64,000 nt of DNA, from NCBI RefSeq assembly GCF_902806685.2, contig NC_048550.1, positions 4,321,383 through 4,385,382 on the forward strand, read 5' to 3'. The position numbers and the translations under genes are program-made. The notes below the pieces were generated by a model. It searched no databases. It saw only the letters and a program-made list of their open reading frames with translations, and was not told the origin of the DNA. Shown here piece after piece: positions 9,482 to 21,890 of this stretch (its first letter is position 1; each line of letters begins with the position of its first letter). This DNA is from Maniola hyperantus (lineage: Eukaryota > Arthropoda > Insecta > Lepidoptera > Nymphalidae).

Positions 9482-9712
9482 TATCGAGATTAAATCCAAA
9501 TGGCTCATCGATAAGCTGAGCTATGGTGTTCAAACGATAGCCACGCGCGAAACGCCGTATCGAGATTAAATCCAAATAGCTCATCGACAAGCTGAGCGAA
9601 TGGTGTTCAAACGATAGCCACGCGCGGAACGCAGTATCGAGATAAATACAAATGGCTCATTGACAAGCTGAGCTATGGTGTTCAAACGATAGCCACACAC
9701 GCGGAATGCAGT
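9482..9712. repeat. 77-bp minisatellite, three units
   Basis: Three tandem units start at 9482, 9558 and 9635 (period 76-77). Each reads TATCGAGAT(T)AAAT..., then GGTGTTCAAACGATAGCCAC and ends with an ACGCGCG-type GC run. The third unit is slightly expanded (CACACACGCGG). Confidence 0.85.
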
Positions 9713-11032
9713 TGTGTAGGTAATGCCCGCCTTCCACTGCCAGCGGAGCGAACTCCGCACGGACTCCATGGAGCTCGCTTTGGTGAATTTCATAAAAGTA
9801 AACTATGAGGTCCGGTATCGACCAAAGCGGAGATGACCGGACGGAGATGTAATTAGATAGATAGATGTTTGAAAACTGAAGTTTTTTGGATCATCTATGA
9901 ATATTTCTCCGTTCCGCTCCGCTGCATGCTAAAAATATATTATTTATATATTATATATTATTAGGGCACAATAATTAAAATAAAGTATGCAGTTATATTC
10001 GTTTTATATTTAACTATTCTGCACTGATCAAAATATGCCTGGCATTCTCTTGAAATTACCGTCACCAATTTAATGAATTGATTGTTAGGACCTTCGGTGT
10101 TTCTTTGTCATTTAGGGTCAATTATTTATTAATCGGAACAATTTTGGGATGATTGAATGGGTAAGTACTTAATACAATTCTTTTTATAGTCCTATGAATA
10201 TGAATTGTAATATAAGTGAAGACTTCCTTAAAAACCTTTTCTTTTTCATCAAATTCTAATGCAGAATTTGTTGTGATTGCGTTAGTAAAAAAAGTTGATA
10301 TTGATCAAAGCAACTACCTATATCTACCACAATAAATAACCTACTGTTTACTTTAACATTTCAAATAGGTAGAGCAAAGAAATCTTGATAACATATAATT
10401 TTATATTTTATTCAAAGCATAAAACATTTTCACGAAATAAAAAAGGACCTCTAAGGGTAAAATTACAAATGCCATTTTGACGTAAAATTGCGAACCCAAT
10501 TTTGGGCGTTATTTTCTGTAATTACTGAAAGCCCTCCTATGTCATTACGGCCAGGAAAGGACAGAAAATAACGTAATGTCAAAAAGGACAAGGGATTTAT
10601 AAGAAATAGGTTAGCTTCTGAGGAATATAATGCAGGAAGAAAGAGTTAAGGCCACTTTCTTCGTCGGCAAGAATTAACGACAAAAAATAGAAAATAAATT
10701 AACTTAAAACAGACAAAGCGTGAAGTTAGCGATATAACTTCAAAGTACCTTAGCTACCTACATACCTACTTAAAAACTTTTAAATATGAAGATATGATGT
10801 GAAATGGACTAAGTATTCATAAACATCCATTCGAAAGCAGGCTACTTGGTTCTCATAACATTATGTGTGACATAGGTACGAATAATGGCACCATGTCCAC
10901 TGTCGTCAACCAGAAAGTGTCAACCATGAACGCTATTTAAATATTGGACTTACAAACGTGTTAAAAAATCGTGGAAATATTCTTAACAAGATGTAATACA
11001 ATGGATAATGTACTTGTATCAGTATTATTAGT

Positions 11033-11279
11033 ACCCTTATTATAAATGCGAAAGTGTGTTTGTTTGTTGGTTTGTCCTTCTATCACGTCTTTGTTGGTAT
11101 GTTGGTTTATCCTCCAATCACGTCGCAACGGAGCAACGGATCGACGTGATTTTTTTGCATGGGTATAGTTAAAGACCTGGAGAGTGAGAGGCTACTTTTT
11201 ATCCCGGAAAATCAAAGAGTTCCCCCGGGATTTTAAAAACCTAAATCCACGCGAACAAAGTCGCGGGCACCAGCTAGTA
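11033..11279 (+). mobile_element. CTAG-ended Helitron-like element
   Basis: It starts TTATTATAAATGCGAAAGTG and continues with TTGTTTGTTGG and the CACGTCGCAACGGAGCAACG palindromic region. It ends in a short GC hairpin plus CAGCTAGTAA. The 3' CTAG preceded by a hairpin is a Helitron hallmark. No Rep/helicase is encoded. Confidence 0.65.
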
Positions 11280-11559
11280 ATAGGATATAGGCATGATCTG
11301 TAGTAAGGAGCTCTAGGAGTGTAGTGAGAAGAGGACCTTGCATCGCAAAGCGCAATGTTTGCACATCCTACTTTAGGGAACAGACAACATCAAACGAGTC
11401 GCATGGAGCCACTGGATACAGGCCTCTGGATATAGTATGGTTGCTAGGTAAGTGTACCTATGTATCCACTACAAGAAATCCTATGTCCAATAGTACGTCT
11501 ATCAGTTGACACCTCGCCACGGCGGGTTTACAAATTATTGGTAGATCATATTATTTACT

Positions 11560-11795
11560 AACTTATGCTCGCGACTTCCTTCACGTGGACTACACAAATT
11601 TCAAACCCCTACTTTACCCCTTCACGGGTTGAATTTTCAAAAATCCTTTCTTAGCGGATGTTTACGTCATCATAATAGCTATCTGCATGCCAAACAGCCC
11701 GATCTATCCAGTAGTTTGAGCTGTGCGTTGATAGAACAGTCAGTCAGTCAGTCAGTCAGTCAGTCAGTCACCTTTTCACTTTAAATATTTAGATT
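11560..11795 (+). repeat. Interspersed repeat with (CAGT)n tract, family D
   Basis: It runs from CTTATGCTCGCGACTTCCTT through AAAAATCCTTTCTTAGCGGA and AGTAGTTTGAGCTGTGCGTT to (CAGT)n and CACCTTTTC. Other copies are at 12497-12715, 43580-43805, 51858-52078 and 59935-60198 (-). Confidence 0.75.
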
Positions 11796-12496
11796 TATGT
11801 ACCTCTGCCGCTTCATCATGTGCAAAGTAGGTAGGTAACATACGGAATTTGTACCGAATCTATAAACAAAATCAAGCTCGCCCATAGCCGTACTGCTAGC
11901 TATTACACAATCAATGTTTTGCAATCACCTACCTACCACTTCTGCATAAATCGTACCTACTTAAACAAGCAAAAAATATCATTAACCAAACAAAGCACAA
12001 TCAAATTGTGCAATTTTTTTGCTTACTCTTGAATAAGTACACCCACGTGTAAAAAAATACTCGTAACAAAAAGTAAACATTATTGATAAATTAAATTGAT
12101 AGATGCATCTGACTTCAACTATCCAGACAAATACGTGCTAGTGGTAGAGTCGAAAATATATCTAACACTTTGGATGTGGAAAATTGAACACCGCCAGGTT
12201 GTACTACAATCTTATAATTTCTCAAGTGGTCACTATTTGACGACTACCGGCCGAAAATAAAATTAATCAATCTATCCGTCGATAAGTTACTTGTTTTTGT
12301 TAAACACCGTACTTATGGTATTTTTTGACAAATAACAACGTTCAGTAACTTCCCGACAGATTACACATGAATTGATAAAATTTCAGCCATAAAATGAAAT
12401 TGGTTAAAATCCGCAAATCCGCAAATGCCGTCGATCTTCAATTTGTTCGAAATTGTGTCAAAGAGAACGTAAGGGTAACATGCAAAATATAGACCA

Positions 12497-12715
12497 ACTA
12501 GCTTATTCCCGCGACTTCCTTCACGGGGACTACACAAATTTCAAACCCCTACTTTACCCCTTCACGGGTTGAATTTTCAAAAATCCTTTCTTAGCGGATG
12601 TCTACGTCATAATAGCTACCTGCATGCCAAATTTCAGCTTGATCCGTCCAGTAGTTTGAACTGTGCGTGGATAATTCAGTTACTCAGTCAGCTTTTCCTT
12701 TCAGATTACATATAA
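12497..12715 (+). repeat. Family D repeat copy
   Basis: This is the same sequence as at 11560-11795, with a short tract (TCAGTTACTCAGTCAGC) in place of the long CAGT microsatellite. Confidence 0.75.
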
Positions 12716-13407
12716 ACATACTCGAGTCATACTCGTATGAGGTAACTACTTACTTAATCATTTACAGATTACAAGAATAAATCAAAACGTACACAGTACA
12801 CTGTTTGAAACATTTCATGCCACGGCTGTCAAGAAGGCAAAAAACTTGAGTCAAGTCCGTAAATTAACTATATTATGATCGTATATCCTATAAAATTGTT
12901 AAAACCCTTTTGTGTTTCCCATAGCTTTAGGAATGCAATATGCATCACTGATCCCTAAAAGGAGTAGCACAAAAAGTGTACGACAGACCAGTCACAGCAC
13001 AGGTTCATCTTCACTTGCCGACGCTGTGTTGCGCGCCCGCGTGTTAAACTAATAATTACGTAAATATCAATAAAAGTACTTGTTTTATTACGAATAGCCG
13101 TTGAAATTTTAATAGTTTTGTCATTTTATAGGTTTGTTCTTATAATTTTGCGTATTTTGTGTCTGTGTTGTGTGAAGAAGAAATAATGTTTTAACTTTTA
13201 GTTTTTGAGCAAGCTGGTTAGTGTACCTACCTACAGTAGTTTCCCACCTTGATAAGAAAGTAAGTAAGAGTGAGAGGCTTGACTTATATAATTATTATAC
13301 ACCCGTATTCAACTTATAACATTACTTTACTGTATTTTATGGCTAGAGATTTGATTGAATGCACAAATGATTTATAGTTTTCTGCATATTTTCTCGATTT
13401 ACATCTC

Positions 13408-13608
13408 TACACTATTATAAATGCGAAAGTGTGTTTGTTTGTTAGTTTGTCCTTCAATCACGTCGCAATGGAGCAACGGATCGACGTTATTTTTTGCATG
13501 GCTATAGTCAAAGACCTGGAGAATGACATAGGCTACTTTTTTTCCGGAAACTTAAAGAGTTTCCACGGGATTTTCGAAAACCTAAATCCACGCGGACGAA
13601 ATCAGCTA
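13408..13608 (+). mobile_element. CTAG-ended Helitron-like element
   Basis: It starts ACTATTATAAATGCGAAAGT and ends ACGCGGACGAAATCAGCTAG. It is about 200 bp, with a 3' hairpin weakened by a deletion. Confidence 0.6.
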
Positions 13609-15049
13609 GTTAATAAATAATTACTAGGTACCTATACCTATACACAATAATGCTTTCATAGCTGATGTGCGAAGGTTTTTTTTTAAATTTTTTTTAACAG
13701 CTAGTTGCACTTACCAAATTTCAATTTAATAGTTAAAGTAGGCCTATGGATGTACAAAAATTTACCTCTTACGAAAATAAAATTCGTAAATAAATTTGCC
13801 ACATAAAGCAGCTGCGCGATTGCGGCGGTAGAATGACAGCTACAATGTAACGATCGCAATCACCTCTGATTGGTTGACGCTCGCTCACTATTGCAAATTG
13901 GCTACAATGCATTGTTGCAAAAAGAATAGCACAAATTCAGCCAATCACAACAATAAATTGAGATTGTAATAATGATTGATGCAGGTTTTACGAAATCGCC
14001 CTACTGTTAAAATGGCGCGTGTAAACTCATTTTGTACGCATTTAAAATTGTTGTACCGAAATAAATATTTTTGAATTTGAATTTTGATTTTTTTGATGCG
14101 TCGCTGGCTCGTGTACCTTTTCCGCATACATGTCTATGATCGCTACTGTCGAGATTCAGAATCGCGATCAAGATATGCGTGGCTATATCAACTGCGACGG
14201 CAGTACTCACCGTTGACATACAATACAATTTATATGACTTTAGTAACCTCCAGTAACCTATACAAACATCGTACTTACAAAAAAACAGACACTTCATTTT
14301 ATACACCTACAATTCGTTTCATTGAGTTACATTTCGTTACACCTAAGAGTTAAGAGAATCACCAGGACCACTGACCAGCGCCACGCAGGAAATATTCAAT
14401 TTATGCCCAATTGCTAAATCATTGTTGATAAATCTTTTTACTGTTCATCAGTTTATCAACGTACCTACCTTATTTATTGGATTAAATTTTAACTACAGCA
14501 GCAGTTCTACCAGAGCATAAAATAGAAATCATAATATACTACTACATAAATACTACTTAGCTGTCTGTACTCTTTTTACAGACAAGTTTTATATCGAAGC
14601 ATCTTTTTATAGGTGGTTCCTATATTCATTTTAATTGATTAAATTATTACGGTTTTGTTGCAGATTTAAATGTGAAGATGACTATTCAGAGCATGACAGT
14701 GACTGACGCCCACGACGCTACCACAAAAAACTGCTGTAAAGGGTAAGATTTTTCCCAACACTGCAGCTTTTGCTTGCGAGTTAGAATCTTTAAAAATCCA
14801 CGGTATAAAGACGTATTTGCTTTCCCGGAGTGAAAAATAATCTATGTCCTTAGGCTCCAGGTAATCTTTAAGATTTATGTCAAAGTAAAGGAGTAATGCC
14901 CCCATAGAAACCCAGAATCTGTCAAAAAAGTTATAAGCATCGACCCCTAAAAACTACTTAGCCTACCCTGATGGGTGTAGAAGAATTGGTCGGTTGAACT
15001 TCGGTGGTTGGTGACGTCGGTCTCGGGAATGAAACTTTTTGGAGTTATG

Positions 15050-15275
15050 TGCGTTTGAAGAAATTAAATATCACTTGCTTTAACAGTGAAGGATAACATT
15101 GATAGTGAGGAAACCTGCATGCCTGAAAGTTCTTCACAATGTTCTGAAACACCGTTCTCAAAGGTGTGTAAAGTCTGCCAATTCACGTTACGCCAAACCA
15201 TTCTCATTTTGAGTTTTAATTTTAGAGCTCAGTAGTGGGCCGTCGATGGATTGATCATGATCATGCTGATGATGA
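15050..15275 (+). repeat. tRNA-derived SINE family A, head-truncated
   Basis: It runs from GTGCGTTTGAAGAAATTAAA through GTGAGGAAACCTGCATGCCT and TCTCAAAGGTGTGTAAAGTC to GCTCAGTAGTGGGCCG and a TGATCATGATCATG... tail, as in family A. Confidence 0.75.
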
Positions 15276-15365
15276 CATTTTGTATTCTTTAACAGTTTGC
15301 TTATTAAGTTTCGTATTCTGAATTTATGGAATTCTTTAAAAGATTTTTTTTAATAGGAAAAATGG

Positions 15366-15526
15366 GGCCGATTCTCTTGTACGCAATCTCTAAACTAAAC
15401 TAAATTAACAGGTCTAAATCTAGTGGTATCCTTTTCCGCAAGCAACATTATGAAAGGGATAGCATTCGATTTAGACGTGCCATTTTAGTTTAGTTTAGAG
15501 ATTGTGTACAACGGAATTAGCCACAA
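15366..15526. repeat. Fold-back MITE, CTCTAAACTAAAC arms
   Basis: The arms are GGCCGATTCTCTTGTACG..AATCTCTAAACTAAACTAAA and the complement ...TTTAGTTTAGTTTAGAGATTGTGTACAACGGAATTAGCC, around a roughly 80-nt centre that is itself partly inverted (TCTAAATCTAG / GATTTAGACG). Confidence 0.75.
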
Positions 15527-16006
15527 ATATTACGATAAAACTTAAAGCTAGCGTTATCTAGTTACTATACAAATCAAGCCCGCGTGGAATGGTGCCAAGA
15601 ATACTGGCTGCATTTCCGCGCTGGAAAGCCAGGCTGATCCGTGGCGCAAAAATTGAGCGGTGAAATTCTTGCTGCAATTGTGCATTTTAGCCAATACCTA
15701 ATTATTGTAAAAGCTGTCCGCCAATCAGAGTTGATTGCGATCGTTATATCTATCAAAATACACTGCTCTGCTAGCCCTGCTGAGTGGATCGAATCAGTGA
15801 TTTAATTTAGATACAATTTCCTTGATGTTATCAAACATGCAGTGAATTATGGAGGCACAAAGCTGGCTTTAATAAAAGCGCTTTAGTTCATTCATCAGGT
15901 TTTATCTCACATAACGAGTGTAATATCCTACGTAGTACCCACATAATTTATTATTACTTGGGTAGGTATTTAGCGCAGCTTTTTATTCTATTGTAAAAGA
16001 GATTAT

Positions 16007-16151
16007 CCCTCTAACAAATAAACCTGGAATAGCGGTGGAATAGTTATACTCTGTTTTTCTTTCTCTGTCATCAGTAATTTGACATTTGAAGGAAAAAGAC
16101 AAAACAGAGTATAACTATTCCACCGCTATTCTAGGTTTATTTGTTAGAGGG
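16007..16151. repeat. Near-perfect fold-back MITE, 145 bp
   Basis: The 5' arm CCCTCTAACAAATAAACCTG...GTTATACTCTGTTTT is matched by the 3' arm AAAACAGAGTATAAC...AGGTTTATTTGTTAGAGGG. The arms are about 50 bp with very few mismatches, so the insertion is young. Confidence 0.85.
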
Positions 16152-16214
16152 TAAGTATATTTCGCAATATACCTACCTGCCTACTTCGTGTTTATAATGG
16201 TTATGATGAGAATT

Positions 16215-16815
16215 TTAGGGTAGGTAGGTAGGGGTGCCAGCCAGGTAACCTCCCAGTGTGCCTGGGTACTGCCGGTCCCTTTTGGAGACGTCCAACGGGA
16301 AGAGCAGTATTCGGGCCGGTGTACCCCGGTAACATGGCTAAATTTCTCTACGGGGATATTGTTAGCCATGGCTAATGACCTGGCAGGGGAAAGGTTTCTC
16401 CGCGTGTCCCTCTGACTAGGAGAGGGCACAGTGGACGAGGCGAAGGATGAGACGCGGGCGACGTGTGCGGGATCGCGTTGTCGCCCGTTGGGTCTCCGGG
16501 GAAGGTGAGGTGCATACTGCACATAGTTGGTGCACCTCGGACGTGTGGTAGGGGACCTCGTGAGTGGGGCCCTTGTGGAGGGTTCGCCTTGGCGGATGTC
16601 GCTGGCTGTGTCTCGGTTGATTGCTTGGATGTTCCCGTGACCCAGTCGCCAGGCGACGCGCGGTATCGCCGCTGGGTTTTAGTGGGTATACTGGTCGCCT
16701 CTCGGCCGGTGAGTCCCACATACCTTCCTTCCAGTTGGCTGGCTGGTTGGGTTTAGCTGGCTGGCTTCCATGGAAGGGGGATGCGTAAACGCATTTCCCA
16801 GCGATAAAAAAGGGT
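16215..16815 (+). mobile_element. GC-rich non-LTR retrotransposon 3' end inserted in (TAGG)n
   Basis: About 600 bp of GC-rich sequence interrupts AT-rich DNA and ends GATGCGTAAACGCATTTCCC, then AGCGATAAAAAAGGG. It is flanked on the left by TAGGGTAGGTAGGTAGG and on the right by GGGTAGGTAGGTAG. Long minus-strand frames over it are Pro/Thr/Arg-rich and look like antisense of a 3' UTR rather than genes. A second copy of the last 110 bp is at 18013-18120 (-). The clade is uncertain; the (TAGG)n flanks suggest microsatellite-directed insertion. Confidence 0.55.
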
Positions 16816-17004
16816 AGGTAGGTAGTTCTTATCCGTCCATCCAATAGTCATTACCGCTATGACTTCAAGGTCGCGAGTGGCTGGAGTTTGGCTCTATGTG
16901 AGAAGGATAAACAAATCAAAGAATGTACCAATCTTTATTCTGTATGTATGAAATGCACCTACACTCTACAGTCACGTATGTCAAGAATGTATATACTTAC
17001 TTAT

Positions 17005-17144
17005 TATGTTATATTTGGTACAGAGCTGACTTGCATCCTGGAAATGGACGTACTTTTTATTCCGGAAATCCAAGAATTCCCACGGGATTTTTGATAAACC
17101 TATAGGTATATCCGCGAGGGCGAAGTCGCGGGCATCATCTAGTG
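17005..17144 (+). mobile_element. CTAG-ended Helitron-like element, 5'-truncated
   Basis: It carries TTTTTATTCCGGAAATCCAA and CCCACGGGATTTTTGATAAA and ends GCGAGGGCGAAGTCGCGGGCATCATCTAG. Confidence 0.6.
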
Positions 17145-17191
17145 TCATTATAAATTGTGATAATCTATGATTGATAATTTCCTACAATAAT

Positions 17192-17799
17192 AATAGGCTA
17201 GTTGACCCTTTTTTTAAGTAGGTCTTAAATGGTTAATATTTGTCCTATTAGATCAAAAAAATTAACACTATATTTTTTTGCGCCCTAAAAACCGTAAAAC
17301 TTTAATTTAAAAATATATTTTTCTTAGACAGGTGAAAACACTGTCGGCCATGTTTGGCCGATAGATTATCTGTGCTCTGACGTCATGCATTTGTAAACAA
17401 CAGCACAACCTCCCAAAGTTTAATAAACATGACTTCTATACTAGTTTACATGAAAAATATAGTAATTATCGTTATTGTATCATCCGAGAATGTAAAAAAG
17501 TAGATAATTTAAAGTCCTGACAAACTTTTACGGACTTTAAATTTTATATATATGGATACTACGTTAGTCCACGCGTGACATAGGGATGACATTTCTTTGT
17601 TTACATATTTAATGACGTCACATCATGGCTGACAGCGTTTTCTGCGTTTCAAATAAAAATTGTATTTTTTTAAATTGGATTTATATATCCATCCTGCGGT
17701 TTTAATAATTGTTATTGATATATTTCGTTGTCTTAAGCAAAATACTATAACAAATAATCATTTATTGGACGAAATTAGATATGAGTCAAGTAGCCTATT
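17192..17799. mobile_element. TIR element T1, copy 1 (608 bp, internally deleted)
   Basis: The 5' end AATAGGCTAGTTGAC and 3' end GAGTCAAGTAGCCTATT are inverted repeats. The body includes TTTAAGTAGGTCTTAAATGG and ATGACGTCACATCATGGCTG. Relative to copies 2 and 3 it lacks about 330 internal bp. No transposase is seen. Confidence 0.75.
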
Positions 17800-18012
17800 G
17801 CTCTAACTATCAAAGAATAAATAATATCTACGTATGCGTAATGTAGGTATAAGTATAAATATAACTATGTACTAGAATAATTATGTCTATGTTCAGATTT
17901 TCCTGTAGGTATTAGGCATCTGTATTATTCAGGATCTCGTGATTAAGAATTAATTATTTTTTATTGTAGGGTTTTTATCGTTAGGTAGGTAGTCTAGATA
18001 ACTTTTTTCTTA

Positions 18013-18120
18013 ACGCTGGGAAATGCGTTTACGCATCCCCCCTCCTGGAAGCCAGCCAGCTAACCAGCCAGCCAACCAACTAGAGGGAAGGTATGTAGGA
18101 CTTACCGGCCGAGAGGCGGG
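18013..18120 (-). mobile_element. Fragment of the GC-rich LINE 3' end
   Basis: On minus it reads CTCTCGGCCGGTAAGTCCTA ... GGATGCGTAAACGCATTTCC, then CAGCGTTAAGAAAAAA. It matches 16693-16808 and again abuts a TACC/TAGG-rich stretch (TTAGGTAGGTAG at 17980-17991). Confidence 0.7.
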
Positions 18121-21100
18121 CGCTGCTTGCGGTTCTTGAAGCAGTGTGCTATCACCTTTATACCTACTTCCGTGTAAAATTACCACTATATTACTAAGTC
18201 CACATATTAAATATATACAGTCCATTGTTTCGCAAATAATTTTCAATTCATGGAATAACAAAATTCATAATTAATAAACTACCCATAAAACTTGACAATA
18301 TACAATATGACGAATGTGATGTGGTTATTGTTCGATGCTTTGTAATCCATTATCACAAAGTTATCACACATCAGAGATTGAAAATAATAATAGAATTTGA
18401 TGGTTATGTTATAATAACCTATATTTCATTCACATTACACATTTCATACATATTATGATAAAGTATGAATTTTTAAACAATAAGTTTGGTTAGTGCTCGG
18501 TGGTTTCGCGCGTCAGACGTGATTAGTGCATTGTAATATGACCAATAACTAGAAATTATTTTTTGTTAAGGTAAAATCCGTCCCTAAAGCGGTGTTGAGA
18601 CACATTTCGGATGTTCATAGAATCAAGTTTTGGCCTACAAATACAACTACGAATTTGTTTAAGTATTTATTTTTTAATATTGTTTTTTTTTATTGAAATT
18701 AACGGTATTTTTAGTGAATTACGAGAGCCAAAACACAAATTGACATAATTAGGCTTAATACAAAAAATCGCGAAGTTTCCCCTAAATACGCATTTTTTAC
18801 ACGATCATTAGACGAAAATCTAGTTTTATGCGATTGATATAAAAACAATTTTAATAAAATTTCGTATTTACGTTCAACGTTTAATACACTAATACGGTAT
18901 TATTTGTACCACTTCATTCCATTACGTCTTAAATACTTATTAAAATATGTATAACATTAGATCCATCATTAATAATTACAATATTGGGACCTATTAAAAA
19001 GAGCGAATAGGCACCATCTAAGCGCGCTCCAATTTAAGCTGCATCATCACCGGCCCAGGTGATGGGATCCCAGTCAAGCGCAAGTCAATTTAGTTTAAAA
19101 AAAACAATTATTTTCGTCAAAAGCTAGTGCCAACGCTCTTTTCATTGTTATTATTTCTTGTCTAGCTAAAAGCAAAATCGCAAAATCACATTAGAAATAC
19201 TCCCCATTTCCCAACTAATCAATGAGAACACGTCTTGACAATTGACAGCTCTTTAAACGCGTTTAGGACGCTAAACGTCGTCGGAAATTGGGCGTTCAGA
19301 ATTTGAACTGCGTTTGGCTTTAACTGCGTTCAGTTGACGACGTTGGTGAAATGCAAACTGAGTTCAATGCGTAAACTGAGTTCAGCTTGAACTGATCACG
19401 TTTAGATTCAACGGTGAAATCGGCCCTAAATTATCTTACCGACTTTCCTTTAACATCATCAACGATCTCTATGCCTACATAGAGATCCCTTATAGAACAA
19501 AATACCAGCATTCTATACGAATTCGGGAGTAGATTCGGGAGTAGATTGTACGTCAATGAATATTATAAAAAACAAGTCAAGTGTGAGTCGGGCTCGCACA
19601 CGAAGGTTTCCGTACCATCGCACAAGAAATAACACTTTATGATTTTTTAATTTTTATGGCGGTAGACTCTAGTAGAGTTGTTCAAAATCTAGCTTTTTAC
19701 CTACTTAGGTAAATTTTTCCACTACACCAATAATTTTCTTTTTAAACCTCATTTCACCCGGTCTATTTCCATTAAAGTGTTTCAAGTTCCTAGTTATAAT
19801 AGGTAGTTAAGATTCCATACTCTTGAACATATTTTCACGGTCATTCTTACTATTTAGCAACATCATAAAAGGGAAAATTATAAATCGCGACTACGACTCC
19901 ATGTCGTACGATATATACAGCTAACAAAAACGATTATATGTATCACCTCTCATGTATCACGAAAGCAAAACCTGTCCTAACTTTTATTCTGGACTGGTAT
20001 GTTATTTTGTAGGACACCACATGCAACATACTACTTGCTGCGACAATCGACAAACTTAGTGATGTACTCGTAAGTATAAACACTACGAGTTCAAACCTTG
20101 AGCAATTCGTGCCAATAAAAAGATAATAAGGCCACAAGAACAACCAGACTCGCAAATGCTAGACCTGCAAAAGGCACAAAAAGCATTTTTTACACTGAAA
20201 ATGTAACTTCAGCAGCATCGGTAAAAATTCGTAAGTAGAGCTCACGTCAGCGCGTGACGACCTCTGCTGATACCTATCATCAGCATTACTGCGATGCACC
20301 CAATTCAGCCAAAGACGTTGTCTTCATTCTATATCGGGTAGTAGGTAGGTACGCCATCAACATTTTCATCCGATATCGTGTCTTTTTCTTTAAAAAGTCG
20401 TATATAAAACCCGTTTCTCACATTATATTATAAGGAGCCGTTAAAAGTTGTTTCCTTTCGCATACTTATTTTAGAAGCGATGCGATAATTGCCTCAATAA
20501 AATACCATAAACTTAGAGGATATTTTTTTCCTGCTTACCTTTTTAGCGATTCATCGTATTTTTGTCACGATATATTATTTTATTTCACCTATGATTTTAC
20601 TTTAATGATTTTACCAAAATATGATAAGCTTTAAAAACCTGGTAGGTAGATAGTACATACTAGGTACATACCTTATATCTATCTAGGAATTTAGTTTAAT
20701 CAAGCAATGCGCAACTTACCTATGCATACTCAAAAGGGCCTCATATTTTGCGTTATACTGATTTCAAATTATTCCTAAGTGGTCACTTCAAATGAATGGT
20801 TTATGATAGACACGCAGGATTATTATGATGATAATCAAAGTTACAAAACCCAATAGCAGTTTTCATCAAGCAAACTACTTACCAGATTTTACAGAGTCAA
20901 CATTAAACAAAGATGTTGGTAATAAACATTAATAGATAGTTAATTCGCCATGACTTGCTATTATTCCTACACCTACTTAATGACTTGTTTGAATATAAAA
21001 TATTAATTATTCGTAAAAATCTAATGCATTCAGTCGATAAAGCATGATGACTATAAAGCATCAATATTATGTAGTTATTATTAGTTATTCTTTTTTATGA

Positions 21101-21701
21101 GTAAAAATTAAAAATATACAATTTAACATTTATGTTCACTAATGTCGGTAAGGGTTTGTTTATAAGGCACCTAATAATTTTAATTTATTCTTTCGCATCT
21201 AGCAACTTGGAACGCTATATTAAGTAACTAGATATACTTATAAATATTAGACTAAATTGAATAATAGAATGAACCTCCTTGTGTTGTGTAGTACCTATTT
21301 CAAAAACACACCACTTGAAAGTACCTACACTACATAGATAAAAAGAAAATATCTTCAAACAATGAAAAAAAATGGTTTTCGAAATCGAATGGAAAGCAGA
21401 CAGTATTTACCTTACATAGGAATCCCTTTAATAGTAATTAATTTCTAAAGCTAGTTATATCCAGTAGGTAAAACAAGAATACGCTGACGACTGATGACGT
21501 AGTTTAAACCATGACTTACCTTAGCAACCGTCATTTAATTTATTAGTCTCGTTCAATTGCGTATGAGCACCACAGGTATTAAAAGTAATAAATGTGGAAA
21601 AAATCGCCATTAGACTGACGTATGAACATTCAGAACATACCTTTATACGATGACGTGAAGGTCGCTTGAACAGATTTGTTGACTACTTTTATATGCTACA
21701 C

Positions 21702-21707
21702 TATAAA
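21702..21707 (+). promoter_or_regulatory. TATA box for upstream GGT first exon
   Basis: TATAAA lies 73 bp before the ATG at 21775. A short upstream frame (ATGTCGCG...) lies between them. Promoter use is inferred from position. Confidence 0.4.
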
Positions 21708-21774
21708 TCCGACTTCTTTTAGGAAAGGTTAGTTATATGTCGCGTAGTGATTTAGTTTAATAAGTGTAATAGTG

Positions 21775-21890
21775 ATGTGTGATCGTGAACTGTTGCCGGG
21801 AAGTTCTTTGAAGAAACCAGGTCAAAGAGACAGTGTGAAGCGGCGGAACCGGCATGTTTTGATCCGGCTGCCGGACACAGACCGCAATAG
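21775..21890 (+). CDS. GGT1: GGT alternative first coding exon 1a
   Basis: The ATG opens 38 codons of a basic cytosolic leader (start MCDRELLPG, end DTDRNR) and ends with AG before GTGAGT, phase 2. This joins exon 2 (A CCC TAC) in frame just as exon 1b does. A TATA box lies upstream. The two leaders are unrelated in sequence, so the isoforms would differ only in the cytosolic tail. Confidence 0.55.

Larger units (their letters stand above)
8900..21774. other. Long intergenic tract without supported genes
   Basis: Apart from the repeats listed separately (8985, 9482, 11033, 11560, 12497, 13408, 15050, 15366, 16007, 16215, 17005, 17192, 18013), I found no exon with matching splice phases, conserved motif or biased composition. 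Open frames of 60-140 codons here are either inside GC-rich LINE sequence (16.2-16.8 kb) or have the composition of chance frames. A short minus frame at 14905-14666 is open for 79 codons but has no recognised motif. Confidence 0.6.

Noticed and set aside
14666..14905. 79-codon minus frame starting MGALLLYFDI
   Set aside because: No splice partners, no recognised motif and no nearby gene. It could be a fragment of an unknown gene but cannot be supported.
16372..16844. Overlapping minus-strand frames of 113-142 codons
   Set aside because: They lie antisense in GC-rich LINE 3' sequence, with Pro/Arg/Thr-rich composition and no motif.
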